Origin: Saturnia japonica
Taxonomy: Eukaryota; Arthropoda; Insecta; Lepidoptera; Saturniidae
DNA length: 64,000 nucleotides
Assembly: GCA_033032175.1 (NCBI GenBank)
Contig: CM065309.1
Coordinates: 16,616,001-16,680,000 of the forward strand
Direction of reading: 5' to 3'
Of the stretch, positions 22,900-33,777 are shown piece after piece. Each line of letters begins with the position of its first letter. The first letter of the stretch is position 1. The notes beneath the pieces were generated by a model. That model saw only the letters and a list, made by a program, of their open reading frames with translations. It made no database searches and was not told the origin of the DNA. Position numbers and translations under genes: made by a program.

Positions 22900-23690
22900 A
22901 TATTATATTTGGAAAAACCTAATTTGATACTTTAAATTATTAATTTTTATTCTGATACAATAACGTTTGTCAGCCGGTGCAATAATGAGAATAAACTAAC
23001 ACTATGTGGTGCAGTGGTTGATATCGTTTTTACCGTTAATTCACATACTATTTAATCATGTTAAAATGGCTAGCAATTAATGCAAGTATTAAAAAGTAAT
23101 TTGTATTTAAAAAACCAAATGCATTCATTTATAAAAATTGTTTATTTCACTATACTTAATCTGAATTCATCGGAGGTAAAGAGTTCCCCGCCATCGGTTG
23201 ATTCACGACAGCTTTATTTACCACAACATCCTTTTTTATTCATTCTGTTGTTTTAACACTAACTTTTGTAAAGAACAATGATTTAGATTGATTATGTGCT
23301 TCATTTACCTACTTTGCGAATAATATGTTTTTAAACTGAAATCTACTTTGTGTTGATTTTACAATGCAACATTATTTAGGTACTAAAACGACTAATGATA
23401 AAATAACCTTATAAATTAGGTAGTTACAGAAGCAAAGCACAAGCATCAGACTTCATCAAGGACTGGTGAGTATCCAATAAGGATTCCTGTTCTGATCACA
23501 GGTGGATTGAATATAACCTTTAAGTAGACATGCCTTCATCAGTACCGAGTCGCAATCCTCGTAAGACTGATCGCGTCTCATATAAAACGCTGGTGGAGAT
23601 GGAATTAATTAAGTACGGAAACCCACCACCGTACACTGATACATCCCTCAACCATCTAAATTAACTTACATCAACAATAAATAAAGTGCT
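22900..23690. other. No feature seen
   Basis: AT-rich sequence; no exon or repeat I can support. Confidence 0.35.
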
Positions 23691-23694
23691 GTGA

Positions 23695-24110
23695 AAAAAT
23701 GTGCCCTCTTCCAACGCAATCCGCCAGCGGCAAAAGGTGGGACGGCTGGTGGGGCCCCGCACTCCAGCGCTTATGTCGCAAAGTTCAGAAACTCTTTACC
23801 CATGCGAAGAACACCAGGAAAGAACAAGACTGGGATGCTTACAAGGAGATACAACGCCAGTTTAAATATCGTATACGATAACGCAAACGCGAGTCGTGGC
23901 GATGCTTCTGTACTAACATTGAAACAAACACTCAGGACACCAGGGTCAAAAACATACTCATAGGCGAGCCAAACCGATCGTTGGGGTCACTTAAGAAACC
24001 TGACAACACTTACACAAACTCCTTGAATGCCTCAGGAGGCATCTGCACTTCTGGTCGGAGTTGGGCTGGCTGACACAGCCGGCCGGAATATCTACGCACA
24101 ATAGGCCTAG
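23695..24110 (+). pseudogene. LINE fragment, linker between endonuclease and RT
   Basis: The reading WWGPALQRLCRKVQKLFTHA, then KEQDWDAYKEIQRQFKYRIR, then RKRESWRCFC and VKNILIGEPN is the typical 'WW...L..L......A......W..Y......Y...I...R..SW..FC' linker. It lies between endonuclease and polymerase in Jockey/I/R1-type LINEs. Frames change at least once and no polymerase core follows, so it is a dead fragment. Confidence 0.65.
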
Positions 24111-24401
24111 AAAGAGTCTGAGTGCGGACAGATAGAGCCCACATAACATAACATAAATAGTTACATTATTAACTTAAGTAATACAACATAAAAAGAATAG
24201 GAATGATTTTGGAGGAAAAATATTTAAAAAAAAAGAGAAAATAATAATCACAAGTTACAAAGTATCAGAATATCAGCGTCATACTTTAATTATCGAAAAC
24301 CGCCATTCTGTCTTTGTAAATTGTTGCCATACAAAAAATTTGAGTGTCTACTTTTGTTAGTCAGACTCTATCAACTAATACCTACATAGTTATTATTTTA
24401 A

Positions 24402-24870
24402 CTAGCTATGCCACACGGTTTCACCTGTGTTAATTTTATCCGACAAACACCGCGCCTCCAACGCACCCATGTAGTCTTATCATAATTGTTCTTCCCGCAA
24501 GAACAAATTATTTTATTATTCATTATCTCCTAAACTATATGCCCAAATAGCTTAATCTAAAGAGCAAAATTTTCTTTGTGATGAAGTAACTTTTGTTTGT
24601 AAGGATTATTAGGCCATAACTAAAAATAATGCTTAAAAATCACTTTTTAATTTACAACAAATATTTATTGTGGCTTACTTATAAGAGATAGGCATATGCT
24701 ATTGTGGACTTTTTTTAGATATACTAAGGACCATTATTATTGTAGAACATTGGTATTAGCGTATCATTATCGATTAAACCAGCACACACAATTAAAGCAG
24801 TTTGGGAAGACCTCGACTTCTGACTTATGAAACAAAAATCAATATTTAATGCTCATATTCTAATTTAGAA
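24402..24870 (-). mobile_element. Helitron-like copy, reversed
   Basis: It begins CTAGCTATGCCACACGGTTTCACC and follows the 6418 copy through GACAAACACCGCGCC, GGCATATGCTAT and CGACTTCTGAC. It is non-coding. The end near 24870 is approximate. Confidence 0.6.
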
Positions 24871-25485
24871 TTTTCACTGGATCTTGTGTTCTATAAAATA
24901 TGTTTTATATTTCTTTCATATTAAATGCAAAGAAAAAGTACTTTTATTTTAGCAGGTAAACTGCACTATAATATTTATTAATTCAAATATTAAAAGTTCT
25001 CAATCTAAAAGGATCATAATAAAAGCAGAATCAACAATATTTTGTAAGTTCTTGAATATAATATGCAAAAAAATTCCATAAAGTGTAAAACCTCATATTA
25101 ATTGTATGGAAATAGTATCTATCACCAACCGCGTAGAGTGAAAACATCATTGGAAAAAAAATTGTTTTTAGACTGCAAACAAATACTTAATTTAGATGAT
25201 AACTAAATGAAAAAAGGTAACTTGGCAAATAACTCCCTTTCCTACTATATACATACATGCATGAATAAAGATAATGTTAATTATTCACAGAAAAAGATGA
25301 TAAAGAATTTTAATTTTATAAGGAAACTGTGTAGCCTGTAGGGAAATCTCATAATATAGTAATGTAAAAACTATTAAGATATGGCAAATTACGTTATACT
25401 TAATTATTTTGAAAATTTAAGAAGTACCTCAAATTAGTGTATTCAATTATTTTCTTTGTAATAAAAGATTTACAGAAAAAAATAC
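24871..25485. other. Intron or intergenic DNA beside gene A
   Basis: I searched the minus strand here for a third exon of the secreted-protein gene starting at 26544 and found none. Confidence 0.35.
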
Positions 25486-26544
25486 CTGAGTTTTGTCATA
25501 AGCATGTGCACCACCGTTTTGTTCACACTTCTTCTTGAACTGTTCAGTATATTTACTCTGCAGTATTTTCAATTCTTTCTCATCTACTTTGCCTTTTAAT
25601 TCTGGAGGCAAAGTAAAATTTTCTGGGAAACTTGACACTTCAGTTTGTGCACAAACTAGACCTGTTCAGAAAAGAGTATGTACAGTAGTGTTTACTTTTG
25701 TGATTTTATGTAGATTATTAAACTTAAAAAGGAATATGACTATAAAATGGCATTCTACATTTAAAACATAGTAAAATGTAATAAAAACCCTGTTAAAAAC
25801 GATTATGTAGGTACAAGGTAACAAACAGTAAAAAAAAAATTGATTCAATATTCTCACTATTTTTTAATTTAATTAATAAATACATGTATATGAAAAGTTC
25901 AAATGTATTTTTAAATTTCAATTGATGTGTTTCAGTTGTCTGTTGAGGTAGTGTTGGTCTGAATGTGAGTTCAAATTCCACAATCCCCACCTTTGGAGAA
26001 CTAAAACATTGTGATGTAATTGTAGACTGTTATAAGCATTCTTGCATTACAATTATATTGTTAAAAGTATTATTTAATTCATTTAATAAAGAACAAATAA
26101 ATACATTTTATAAATACAATTTCAGTTTGAACATTATTTATTGAATAATAATGATTATAATCTAATTATTTACCATATGAAAAACCATTTGGCCTTATTT
26201 TGTAATTGTGCCTTTTATAACCAACCATTTTTTTAAAATAAAGTAATGTATATCTCAGGTCTGTGTATAGGTAATACAAAGTTTTTCTTATAAACTATGT
26301 ACAAAAAAGTGCAAACAGGCCATCGCTTATTCCATTTTTATTTTCACAATTACGTCGGCAACCACAAATTTCAATGTAACCACCTCTTTATTCTCTTTTT
26401 GTTTTTAATCTAAAGCGATTACATAATGGACAAGATTAAATATACTCTTGAAAAATATTTTTAAAAGATAAATTTATCCAGATGAATAAATTATTAAAAC
26501 TCACCAATTATAGCAAGAAATAAACATATGCATTTTACCGACAT
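25486..26544 (-). CDS. Secreted 27-kDa hemolymph-like protein, first two exons (gene A)
   Basis: Exon 1 is 26505-26544, beginning at an ATG and encoding a signal peptide (MSVKCICLFLAIIG...). It ends at a GTGAGT donor in phase 1. Exon 2 is 25486-25661, between a CTGAACAG acceptor and a GTATTT donor in phase 0. Together they give 72 residues: signal peptide ending near VCAQ, an N-glycosylation site (NFT), then a charged stretch with FKKKCEQNGGAHAYDKTQ. The last motif recalls the N-terminal part of insect 27-kDa hemolymph glycoproteins (DUF1397). Intron positions and phases match the complete paralogue at 33778-45955. No further exons were found on the minus strand down to position 1. The gene is therefore either cut short by repeats or continues outside the window. 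Family call is moderate; exon calls are good. Confidence 0.6.
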
Positions 26545-27166
26545 TTTAAAGTTCGTTACACTGAAGTTGTTAAAACGAAGAAATAAACAGAATTAACACG
26601 CTTTTAACTAAAAATATTTCACACGAATAAATCAATTTTGCCGTATATAACCGACGAATGGCTGACGATTCTAAAGGCAAATATTATTTTATTTATTTAC
26701 ACTCGCCTCAGTCAGCCCAGTTAATTTACTCTTTGGCCAGCCCGGTAGAGAGCAGCATAGACAACACAGACTAAATACCAAATAGACAATTAAGTAGAGG
26801 TGTAACGAATATATTCTTTATAGATATTATAATATGCACCCCGAACTAATAAATATATTACGATTAACTAATACAGAATAATAGGTTACCAAAAATTAGT
26901 CAAATAATAGGCACCCGATTCAAGATCCGCGCGGTGAGCCACCGCAAAGTACCTCTCTCTTGGTCCTTTATAGGGGCTCAACTCTTGCGAGTAAGCGAGA
27001 TAACTACATGATATGAAACTTCGTGTAGAAACGACCGCTGGCTGATGGCTTATCGTATGCGTATCTAGGTATGTATAGTAAAGACATCATTATACACGTC
27101 GGGCTTCGTATGAAAACAACATGGGTTGGTAACACAGTAAGCAAGCAATGAGAACAGAATCACTAT
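26545..27166. other. Intergenic, upstream of gene A
   Basis: This is the likely promoter side of gene A, but no specific element can be named. It holds AT-rich repeats with AATATATTA strings near 26800-26870. Confidence 0.35.
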
Positions 27167-27405
27167 ATTAGGCACCGTTTTTAACGAACATCAGTGTATT
27201 AGCTAATACGGATATTAGTTACATTCAAAGATTAGTTTGTAATATTTGTATGAGGTATCTATTGGTATTTAGTATTATAGGATAAATATATTAGGCCCCG
27301 TTTTTAACGAATATCAGTGAATTAGCTAATATAGATATTAGTTATGTTCATAGATTAGTTTGTAATGTTTCTATTAGGTATCTATTGGTATTTCGTATTA
27401 TATTA
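27167..27405 (+). repeat. Two-unit tandem repeat, period 123 bp
   Basis: Units start ATTAGGCACCGTTTTTAACG (27167) and ATTAGGCCCCGTTTTTAACG (27290). Both continue through AGCTAATA, ATTAGTTTGTAAT and GGTATCTATTGGTATTT with about one mismatch in ten. No coding content. Confidence 0.8.
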
Positions 27406-27454
27406 GAGTTTCCTTCAGTTCCTTGTAACTAGCCGTGATTGCATACGTGTTGTC

Positions 27455-27455
<1 letters not shown>

Positions 27456-27488
<33 letters not shown>
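27456..27488. repeat. (TA)n microsatellite
   Basis: About 16 TA units, uninterrupted. Confidence 0.9.
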
Positions 27489-27489
<1 letters not shown>

Positions 27490-27673
27490 AGAGAATTTCA
27501 AATGTAAATATTTCTTATTTTGTGTTTAGAACCAACTAAAAAATTAATCGATTGGCGTTTATAATGGACATGTATAAAAATCTATAGTTGTTGTACATGA
27601 CATAGTGATATTTTTTAAATTAATATATTTTAATATACCTACTAAAGATTTTGGCGTTAACGGCAGTTCGTAA

Positions 27674-28105
27674 TCTATACAATAAAAAATAAAATTGAAG
27701 TGTCTGTTTGTAATGTCTAAATAATAGTTTTATTTACTAAATACATATGAAAGAATATGCGATGCCTATTATAAAAAAACGCATTTTTTAAATTCTTGTC
27801 TGTCTGTTTGTTCCGGGTAATTTCCGAAACGTTTGGACCAATTTCAACAGGACTTTCACTGGTAGATAGATGATTTTATAGGAAGTAACTTAAGTACCTT
27901 TATTTTGGAAAAAGAAATAGGTTAGTAGGAATTAGTTAGTAACTTAGCTACCTTTATTTTGGGGAAAGTTAGGGAAAGTATACATATATCCACTAAGGAA
28001 CACCCACAATAAGCATTATTGTCTTTAAAATAGCCGGGAGCGGAGGAGCAAGATTCGCAACGGGCATTCTGTAGTCCACGTGAGCGAAGCCGCGGGCACA
28101 GCTAG
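27674..28105 (+). mobile_element. Complete short non-autonomous Helitron
   Basis: This 432-bp element starts TCTATACAATAAAA after an A and ends GCCGCGGGCACAGCTAG before a T. That is the Helitron pattern: 5' TC, 3' CTRR, insertion between A and T with no target duplication. A GC-rich segment (GCGAAGCCGCGGGC) that can fold lies just before the CTAG end, where Helitrons carry a hairpin. It has no helicase gene. It is the reference copy in this window for the fragments at 7585, 10223, 17738, 47883 and 59626. Confidence 0.75.
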
Positions 28106-30360
28106 TTTATTAATATGACAGAAAATTTAGTCACTTTTTCATTCACGTTATATAAAAAACAAACGGATATTTAATAATAATATTATTTAATAATATTTTA
28201 TAATAATATATTCACAACAATCTTTTATTTTATACACACATTCTTTATGTAGAGAATAGATATGCTTAATATCAGTGTTTTATTATTCAATGAAAGATTC
28301 ACTGGATTTCTAAGTAAATTGAATTTAAATGTTCAGAAAATGTCTTACAATGATCGTACAAACTTCCATAGACATAAATCACATATCATAGATTATCCGT
28401 AGACAAGCATCATAGATTATTACTTACAACAATCAGTATTAGATTCAAGTAGGTAGCGAATAGCGAATATTGAATCGGTTACTATTATTTGACTAATACC
28501 TAATTATAGGTACGGGAACCTGACATGAGTTAACAAATATATTGAATATCAAAATATCATCCGAATAAATCACCTCTTTAATTAAGTAAATAACCAGAGA
28601 GCTCGGAGCAGTAATTAGTATCAGTGTTGCCAGTGGCCGATAGCGTAAAGTTTCCAAGGATTGCTCAAAAAGTAACATTTTGGTAAAAGTAACGCAGTCG
28701 TATAATTTAACGCAGTTTTATGCTTATTTATATAGCTTGCCATTTAATAATATTAACAGAATTAGTAATGTTTACACTCAGTATATATTTATTCATCAAG
28801 TTTTATTTAACACTCAGCTCAGTCTAACAAGATTACAATTAATTATGGTAGACAAACTTTACAAAAACCAAACATGGTTTTTTTTTAGATCTGACTACAC
28901 TATTAGCCTTAGGGGCCCTGAAGCCGCTGCGGCTTTTACAGCTTCACCGGACTTGGGCTTGGACAAACATGGTGCATGGTTTGGGTTTATATACCTCTTG
29001 TCGTCTCTTGTTTCGGATTATTTTTTCCGTGAGTGCGGAAAGTGAGCTGTAAGACGAGATAAAATTTTAAGAAGATACCGATGTCACCTCGAAAAAATAT
29101 AATTAATCCAATAAAAATACAGTTTTTAATAAAACCGAAGACCCGAAGAAAATTCCGGTATTTGATCTCACCTTTCTAAATAACGTCGCTTAAAACTACA
29201 CATTGTATCTAGACAGATACGTGAATTGGAATATAAAAAGAAAAACCGCCACTACTTAGGTTCTATATTACCAAAATTTCCGAAAGAACCTCAGGTAATC
29301 AATTGAACATATAAAGATCATCTTAATTATGTATATACAGAATATTACTTGATTTGATACTAAAGTATTTCAACCAAAGTAAGTAGTTTATTTACATATC
29401 TACACAAAATATACACCAAAAACCATACAATCAAGATTATGTTTATGATTAGATTATTTATTGAATTGTATAGTTTAAGCATTCTACAAGAGTCACTGAC
29501 CCTCATTTGTTCTCCATAACTTACATATCTTTATACGAAATATAGAATATGTACAGGAAAGTCCCGTCAAAGTTATCTTCTTCTTCTTCTTCTTCCTAAC
29601 TTGGCAACCGGTCTTCTTTAATGAAGATCATTACTGCCATTATCGAGTGAATTATATTGTCATATGTTATGACGATTCAGTATCCTAACAAGATGGTGGT
29701 TCCCTTGTTAGAAGTTTCTAGGAAGTTTTTGTGGGATCTCGGAATGAATGCTTTCAGCTAATATTTATAATCCACCTCACTTATGCACAAAAACCAAACT
29801 ATATCACGCAAAACTCCACCAATATTACATAATATAGGGTCAAAAACCTAAGTAAATGAATTAACAATAACAACCACAACATGTCACTTCAAGATCCCGC
29901 CAAAAACTCCCAAAGTTATCAGTATGTATATATTATAAACTTGGCTGCGTTCTGTTTGACCTAATTCTTTGCTTGCTATTTTTTTTAAGCAAAAATTTTA
30001 TTCCATCACGAAAAGAAAGAAAGAAAATACATATATTTGTTTCACACACAAAACAAAAGAAAATAAAAAATAAATAGAAGAAAAAAAACAATACTTAATA
30101 GTTAATGGAATACATGTGTATGTAGCAAATGGGCCTCGAGTCAGCATAATATATGCTGGAGGAGGTTAGTCCTCGAGGGCTGATTTTTACTCAATGCCCA
30201 GAGAGTTATGTCTTGCGTAGTGTTTAAAATAAATAAATACTAAGCATGAAGTGTTTTATATCTACTAGTATAAGTTAATAATAATAAATAGGTATTTAAA
30301 GTAAAAATAATAATAATTGTAACTGATATAACATAAAGAAATAAAGAAATAAATACCAGG
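28106..30360. other. AT-rich intergenic DNA with short repeats
   Basis: About 28635-28682 is an inverted copy of the repeat at 536-585. Position 29577 starts a short (CTT)n tract. About 30240-30360 is the likely 3' UTR of the LINE that follows on the minus strand. The 121-codon frame at 28680-29045 has no recognisable motif and is probably chance. Confidence 0.4.
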
Positions 30361-32070
30361 CTAACGTAATTGCTCCAAAAGAAGATAATCTTTAAACTTG
30401 GAATTGAAGTTGAAATGGGACATGGCATTTTGAATTGGTGGAGGTAGTTTATTCCAACATTTTGTAGCCTGATATCTAAAGGTGCCACGAAAAGCTGGCA
30501 AAGAAACAGCTGCGTGCTACTTCAAGCACATGGGATTCAAAATGAATTCGTTCATCTAAAACCATTCCCAGGCTTCTGGCTTCGCACACTCGTTCAACTG
30601 ATTCTCCATTCACTACAATATTGGGATAAATAGAACTTATGTACTGAACCTGGCTTTTAAAACCGAAAATTCCGTACTTGGACTTTGCAGGATTAAGTAC
30701 AAGAGAGTTTTTGATGGACCATTGATATATGTTATCCAAGTCATCATCTAATTTCTTTACAGAACTGTCAACATCTAAACGGTGTTTTGGGAAATATATT
30801 TGCAAGTCATCAGCGTAGATATGATATTTACAATTTTTGATATAATTAATAAAAACTGCACTGAAAAAGAAGAGGTGCCAAAATTGAACCTTGAGGCACG
30901 CCTCTCTTGACAGCGCAGATTTTATAGATGAGATTGGAACCGTCAGTCCTACGTAATACAACTTGTTGGTCTCGATTAACAAGATAACTGTAAAACCAGT
31001 CAACAGCTTGTTTTTCGCACCCATAATAAGTAAGTTTGGAGAGCAGAAAAGGAATACTGAGAGAATCAAAAGCTCTAGAAAAATCTAAAAGAACTAAAAT
31101 AGAACCCATCACTGCATCTTGGTTAGCTAATAAATTGTCAATTACATTAATTAGGGCCGTAGTAGTACTGCGTGCTTTCCGAAACTCAGATTGGAAAATA
31201 GGAAGCATATTATTTTGTTCCAAAAATACTGACATTTGTCTATATGCTACCTTTTCCAGGATCTTTGATAGATATGGTAGGTACTAATTGGTTTAAGATC
31301 CTTGAAGCTGGATGGATTATCGTTCTTAGGGATAGGGTATATATACTAAGGCAGTTTTCCACTGCGATAAAAATGTTCACGTAAGTATTGACCGGTTTAT
31401 AATATCTGTAATTACCTTCAAGTTTTTCGGAAGTGTTAAAAGAATCATATTCGATGAAATACGGTCTATCCCTTCGGCATTCGATTTGATACCCAGAATT
31501 ATTTTAGTTATGTCACTTTCCGACACGGTATTAGATAGTGAGATTATATATACTTGTGGAATGACCACCAGGAATACTAAGTAAATGATTATTAATATCA
31601 TCAGCATTGTCAAAATAAGAAGGCAGATCTCTAAGTTTATTATCAGGCAGTATGGATGATTTATGATGCCGCCATAAAGACTTAGGCATATTCATGTTGT
31701 TATTAATATGCTGCTCAAAATAAGCTTTCTTTTCAGAGTGAATAGAACTAGTAACTAAATGTTTTAGTGTCTTATATTCATTAAAGTGAACATCAGATTT
31801 CAAGAAACAAGCTGAACCATGCTCTTCATCACGTAACCTCATCATGTATCGTACATTACTTCTCAACCAAGGGATTTCACGTTTTTTCATATAGACAGCT
31901 TTGAACGGGGCACTTTGATCGATAAGTCCTAAAACTAAATCATTGAAACACTCAACCATTTCATGAACAGAATCTAATTCAGATATCTTATGGCACTCGA
32001 TATTACCCACAATTCGATTAAAATTTACTAGATCAATGTCTTTTAGAGGTCTGTAATTTATAAAGGTGGG
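30361..32070 (-). pseudogene. Broken LINE reverse transcriptase, 5'-truncated with internal deletion
   Basis: Reading down from about 32070 the minus strand gives the pre-RT linker (IPWLRSNVRYMMRLRDEEHG), then GIDRISSNMILL, FRKARSTTTALIN, LVLLDFSRAFDSL, KRGVPQGSILAPLLF and YHIYADDLQIYF. These are polymerase motifs in order, but spread over several frames. After NSLVLNPAKSKYGIFGF and SLGMVLDERIHFESH the sequence jumps directly to FRGTFRYQATKCWNKLPPPI, the extreme C-terminus. The connection region has thus been deleted near 30480. The endonuclease is absent. The YADDLQIYF form suggests the CR1/Jockey side of the LINE tree. It cannot make a working protein. Confidence 0.85.
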
Positions 32071-33740
32071 CGGAGCTTATCTTTTTAAATTTTTAAATTC
32101 GCATGAATGTAATCATGACCATCAAGAACGTTACGTTACCCCCTCGGGGTTTGCGGGGTGAAACGTGCTCTTGGTATTTATTTGCCGCATTTTGCGCAAT
32201 TTCCAAAGAGTTTCACTACCAAGTAGATTACACTTATAGTCATGGCGAATATAATCCATTACAGCGTGACCTTACAAATGGAAATAGTCATTAGTTTTTG
32301 TGTTTTCACAAATGTTTTGATAGGAAATCGATTCAATACAAGCACTAGTAATTTAATTATTTTTTTATTTATTATTAACGAACTATTCATGTGTCAGTTA
32401 CGGATAGATTAAGAGATGATTCATAATACTTCGGGCCGGGTCCATGAATGAATGAATATGAATCATTCTTAATAAATGGTTAAAAGTTAGATACCTATTT
32501 TCTTCAGATATTATTAATCCTTACAAAATCTTCAATCGAGTTGTTTCCAAATAATGAGGAATTCTACAAATGGTAATCCTCGGTCAAACTCAACAAGCGG
32601 TTTAGACATGTGAATTATTTCCCAACAACAAACAACCCCTATAGTATTATTACTGGTTAGAGAACAAAGTCCCATATGAACACTAATTTCGATCGAGCTC
32701 TATGTTTTGGGCCAAGTTTTAGAAGAAACCAAAATTTTTTCCCATAAGCGTAACCAAAATTTTATTCTTCATAATAATTTAACTCTAATAAGTTACCATT
32801 TTATTCATCGTTGCACAGATAATATGTTTATATGGCTTAAAATGCCCTTTTTAATTATTTTTTTTATATTTAGTAATAATTTTTCTGTATTGGCATAGTC
32901 ACGTTTTTCTTTTCAAAGAGCTTTGGGAGTACAGTTTAGTAACAATTTTGTATGATTTATTATTTATTAATTACAATATTTAAACATAATTAATACATTA
33001 TATTTTGAACAATCAAATTTTTTACTCAAGTAACCAGCCAACGATATTAATTAATAAACCGGTAAAAAACAAAGTTATGCAGGAAAATGCTGTGGGATGG
33101 GATGACGCATCCGGCACCTGTAAAATAAATAATTATTATTTGAGATTTTTGTCAACTCTTTGTTGTATTGATACTTATTCAGGAAACCAAATCAAATCAA
33201 AAAAACGTGTGCAGTTCACACGCGGTACAATTGTAACCTACAGATAACACGAAAATATCATCTTTAAAATCTCTTTTTAAAGATCCTTTAACAGCAAGAC
33301 TCGAGCTGTAATATACAACACTGCGGGAGTAAAGATCTGGTCGTCACACCCTTATGCCAATAATCGTAGCCATGAAAACCAGGACTTGTATATTAACTGT
33401 GTGTAATTGCTCTATCTCATTCTCTCGCAGGCTAAATCCTATAGATGTATGTGTTTGTCTCTTCAATGCGTTATTCGGGCAAATCTAGGATGAAGTTCAG
33501 AAAATACAGCCCCATATTATGGTCAATGCCCTCCTTAAAAAATACACCAGATTTGGATTATCGATAGATGAAACCCGAGTATCGATTAATCAATAGTGTA
33601 AATGTAAAAATGACTATTAATTAATCGATAGATAATGTATGTGTAAATGATCACTACCAATCACTACCGTCTACCAGAGACAAATCGCTACATTTCATTT
33701 TCCAGTCGGACACAATGTTGTGCCCTGCCATCTAGCGAAA
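32071..33740. other. Intergenic, downstream of gene B
   Basis: No exon seen. About 33415-33465 matches, inverted, a repeat at about 20757-20805 (TCATTCTCTCGCAGGCTAAAT). Confidence 0.4.
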
Positions 33741-33746
33741 TTTATT
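33741..33746 (-). terminator. Poly(A) signal AATAAA of gene B
   Basis: AATAAA on the minus strand lies 32 bases after the TAA of the last exon of gene B. It supports reading that exon through to its stop rather than using the donor-like GTAAGC inside it. Confidence 0.55.
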
Positions 33747-33777
33747 ACAGACATCGCGTCGTCGGAAAACAAGGTTT

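Noticed and set aside
28680..29045. 121-codon plus-strand frame
   Set aside because: Composition is that of random AT-rich DNA with a Gly/Ala-rich patch. There is no motif and no neighbouring splice sites.
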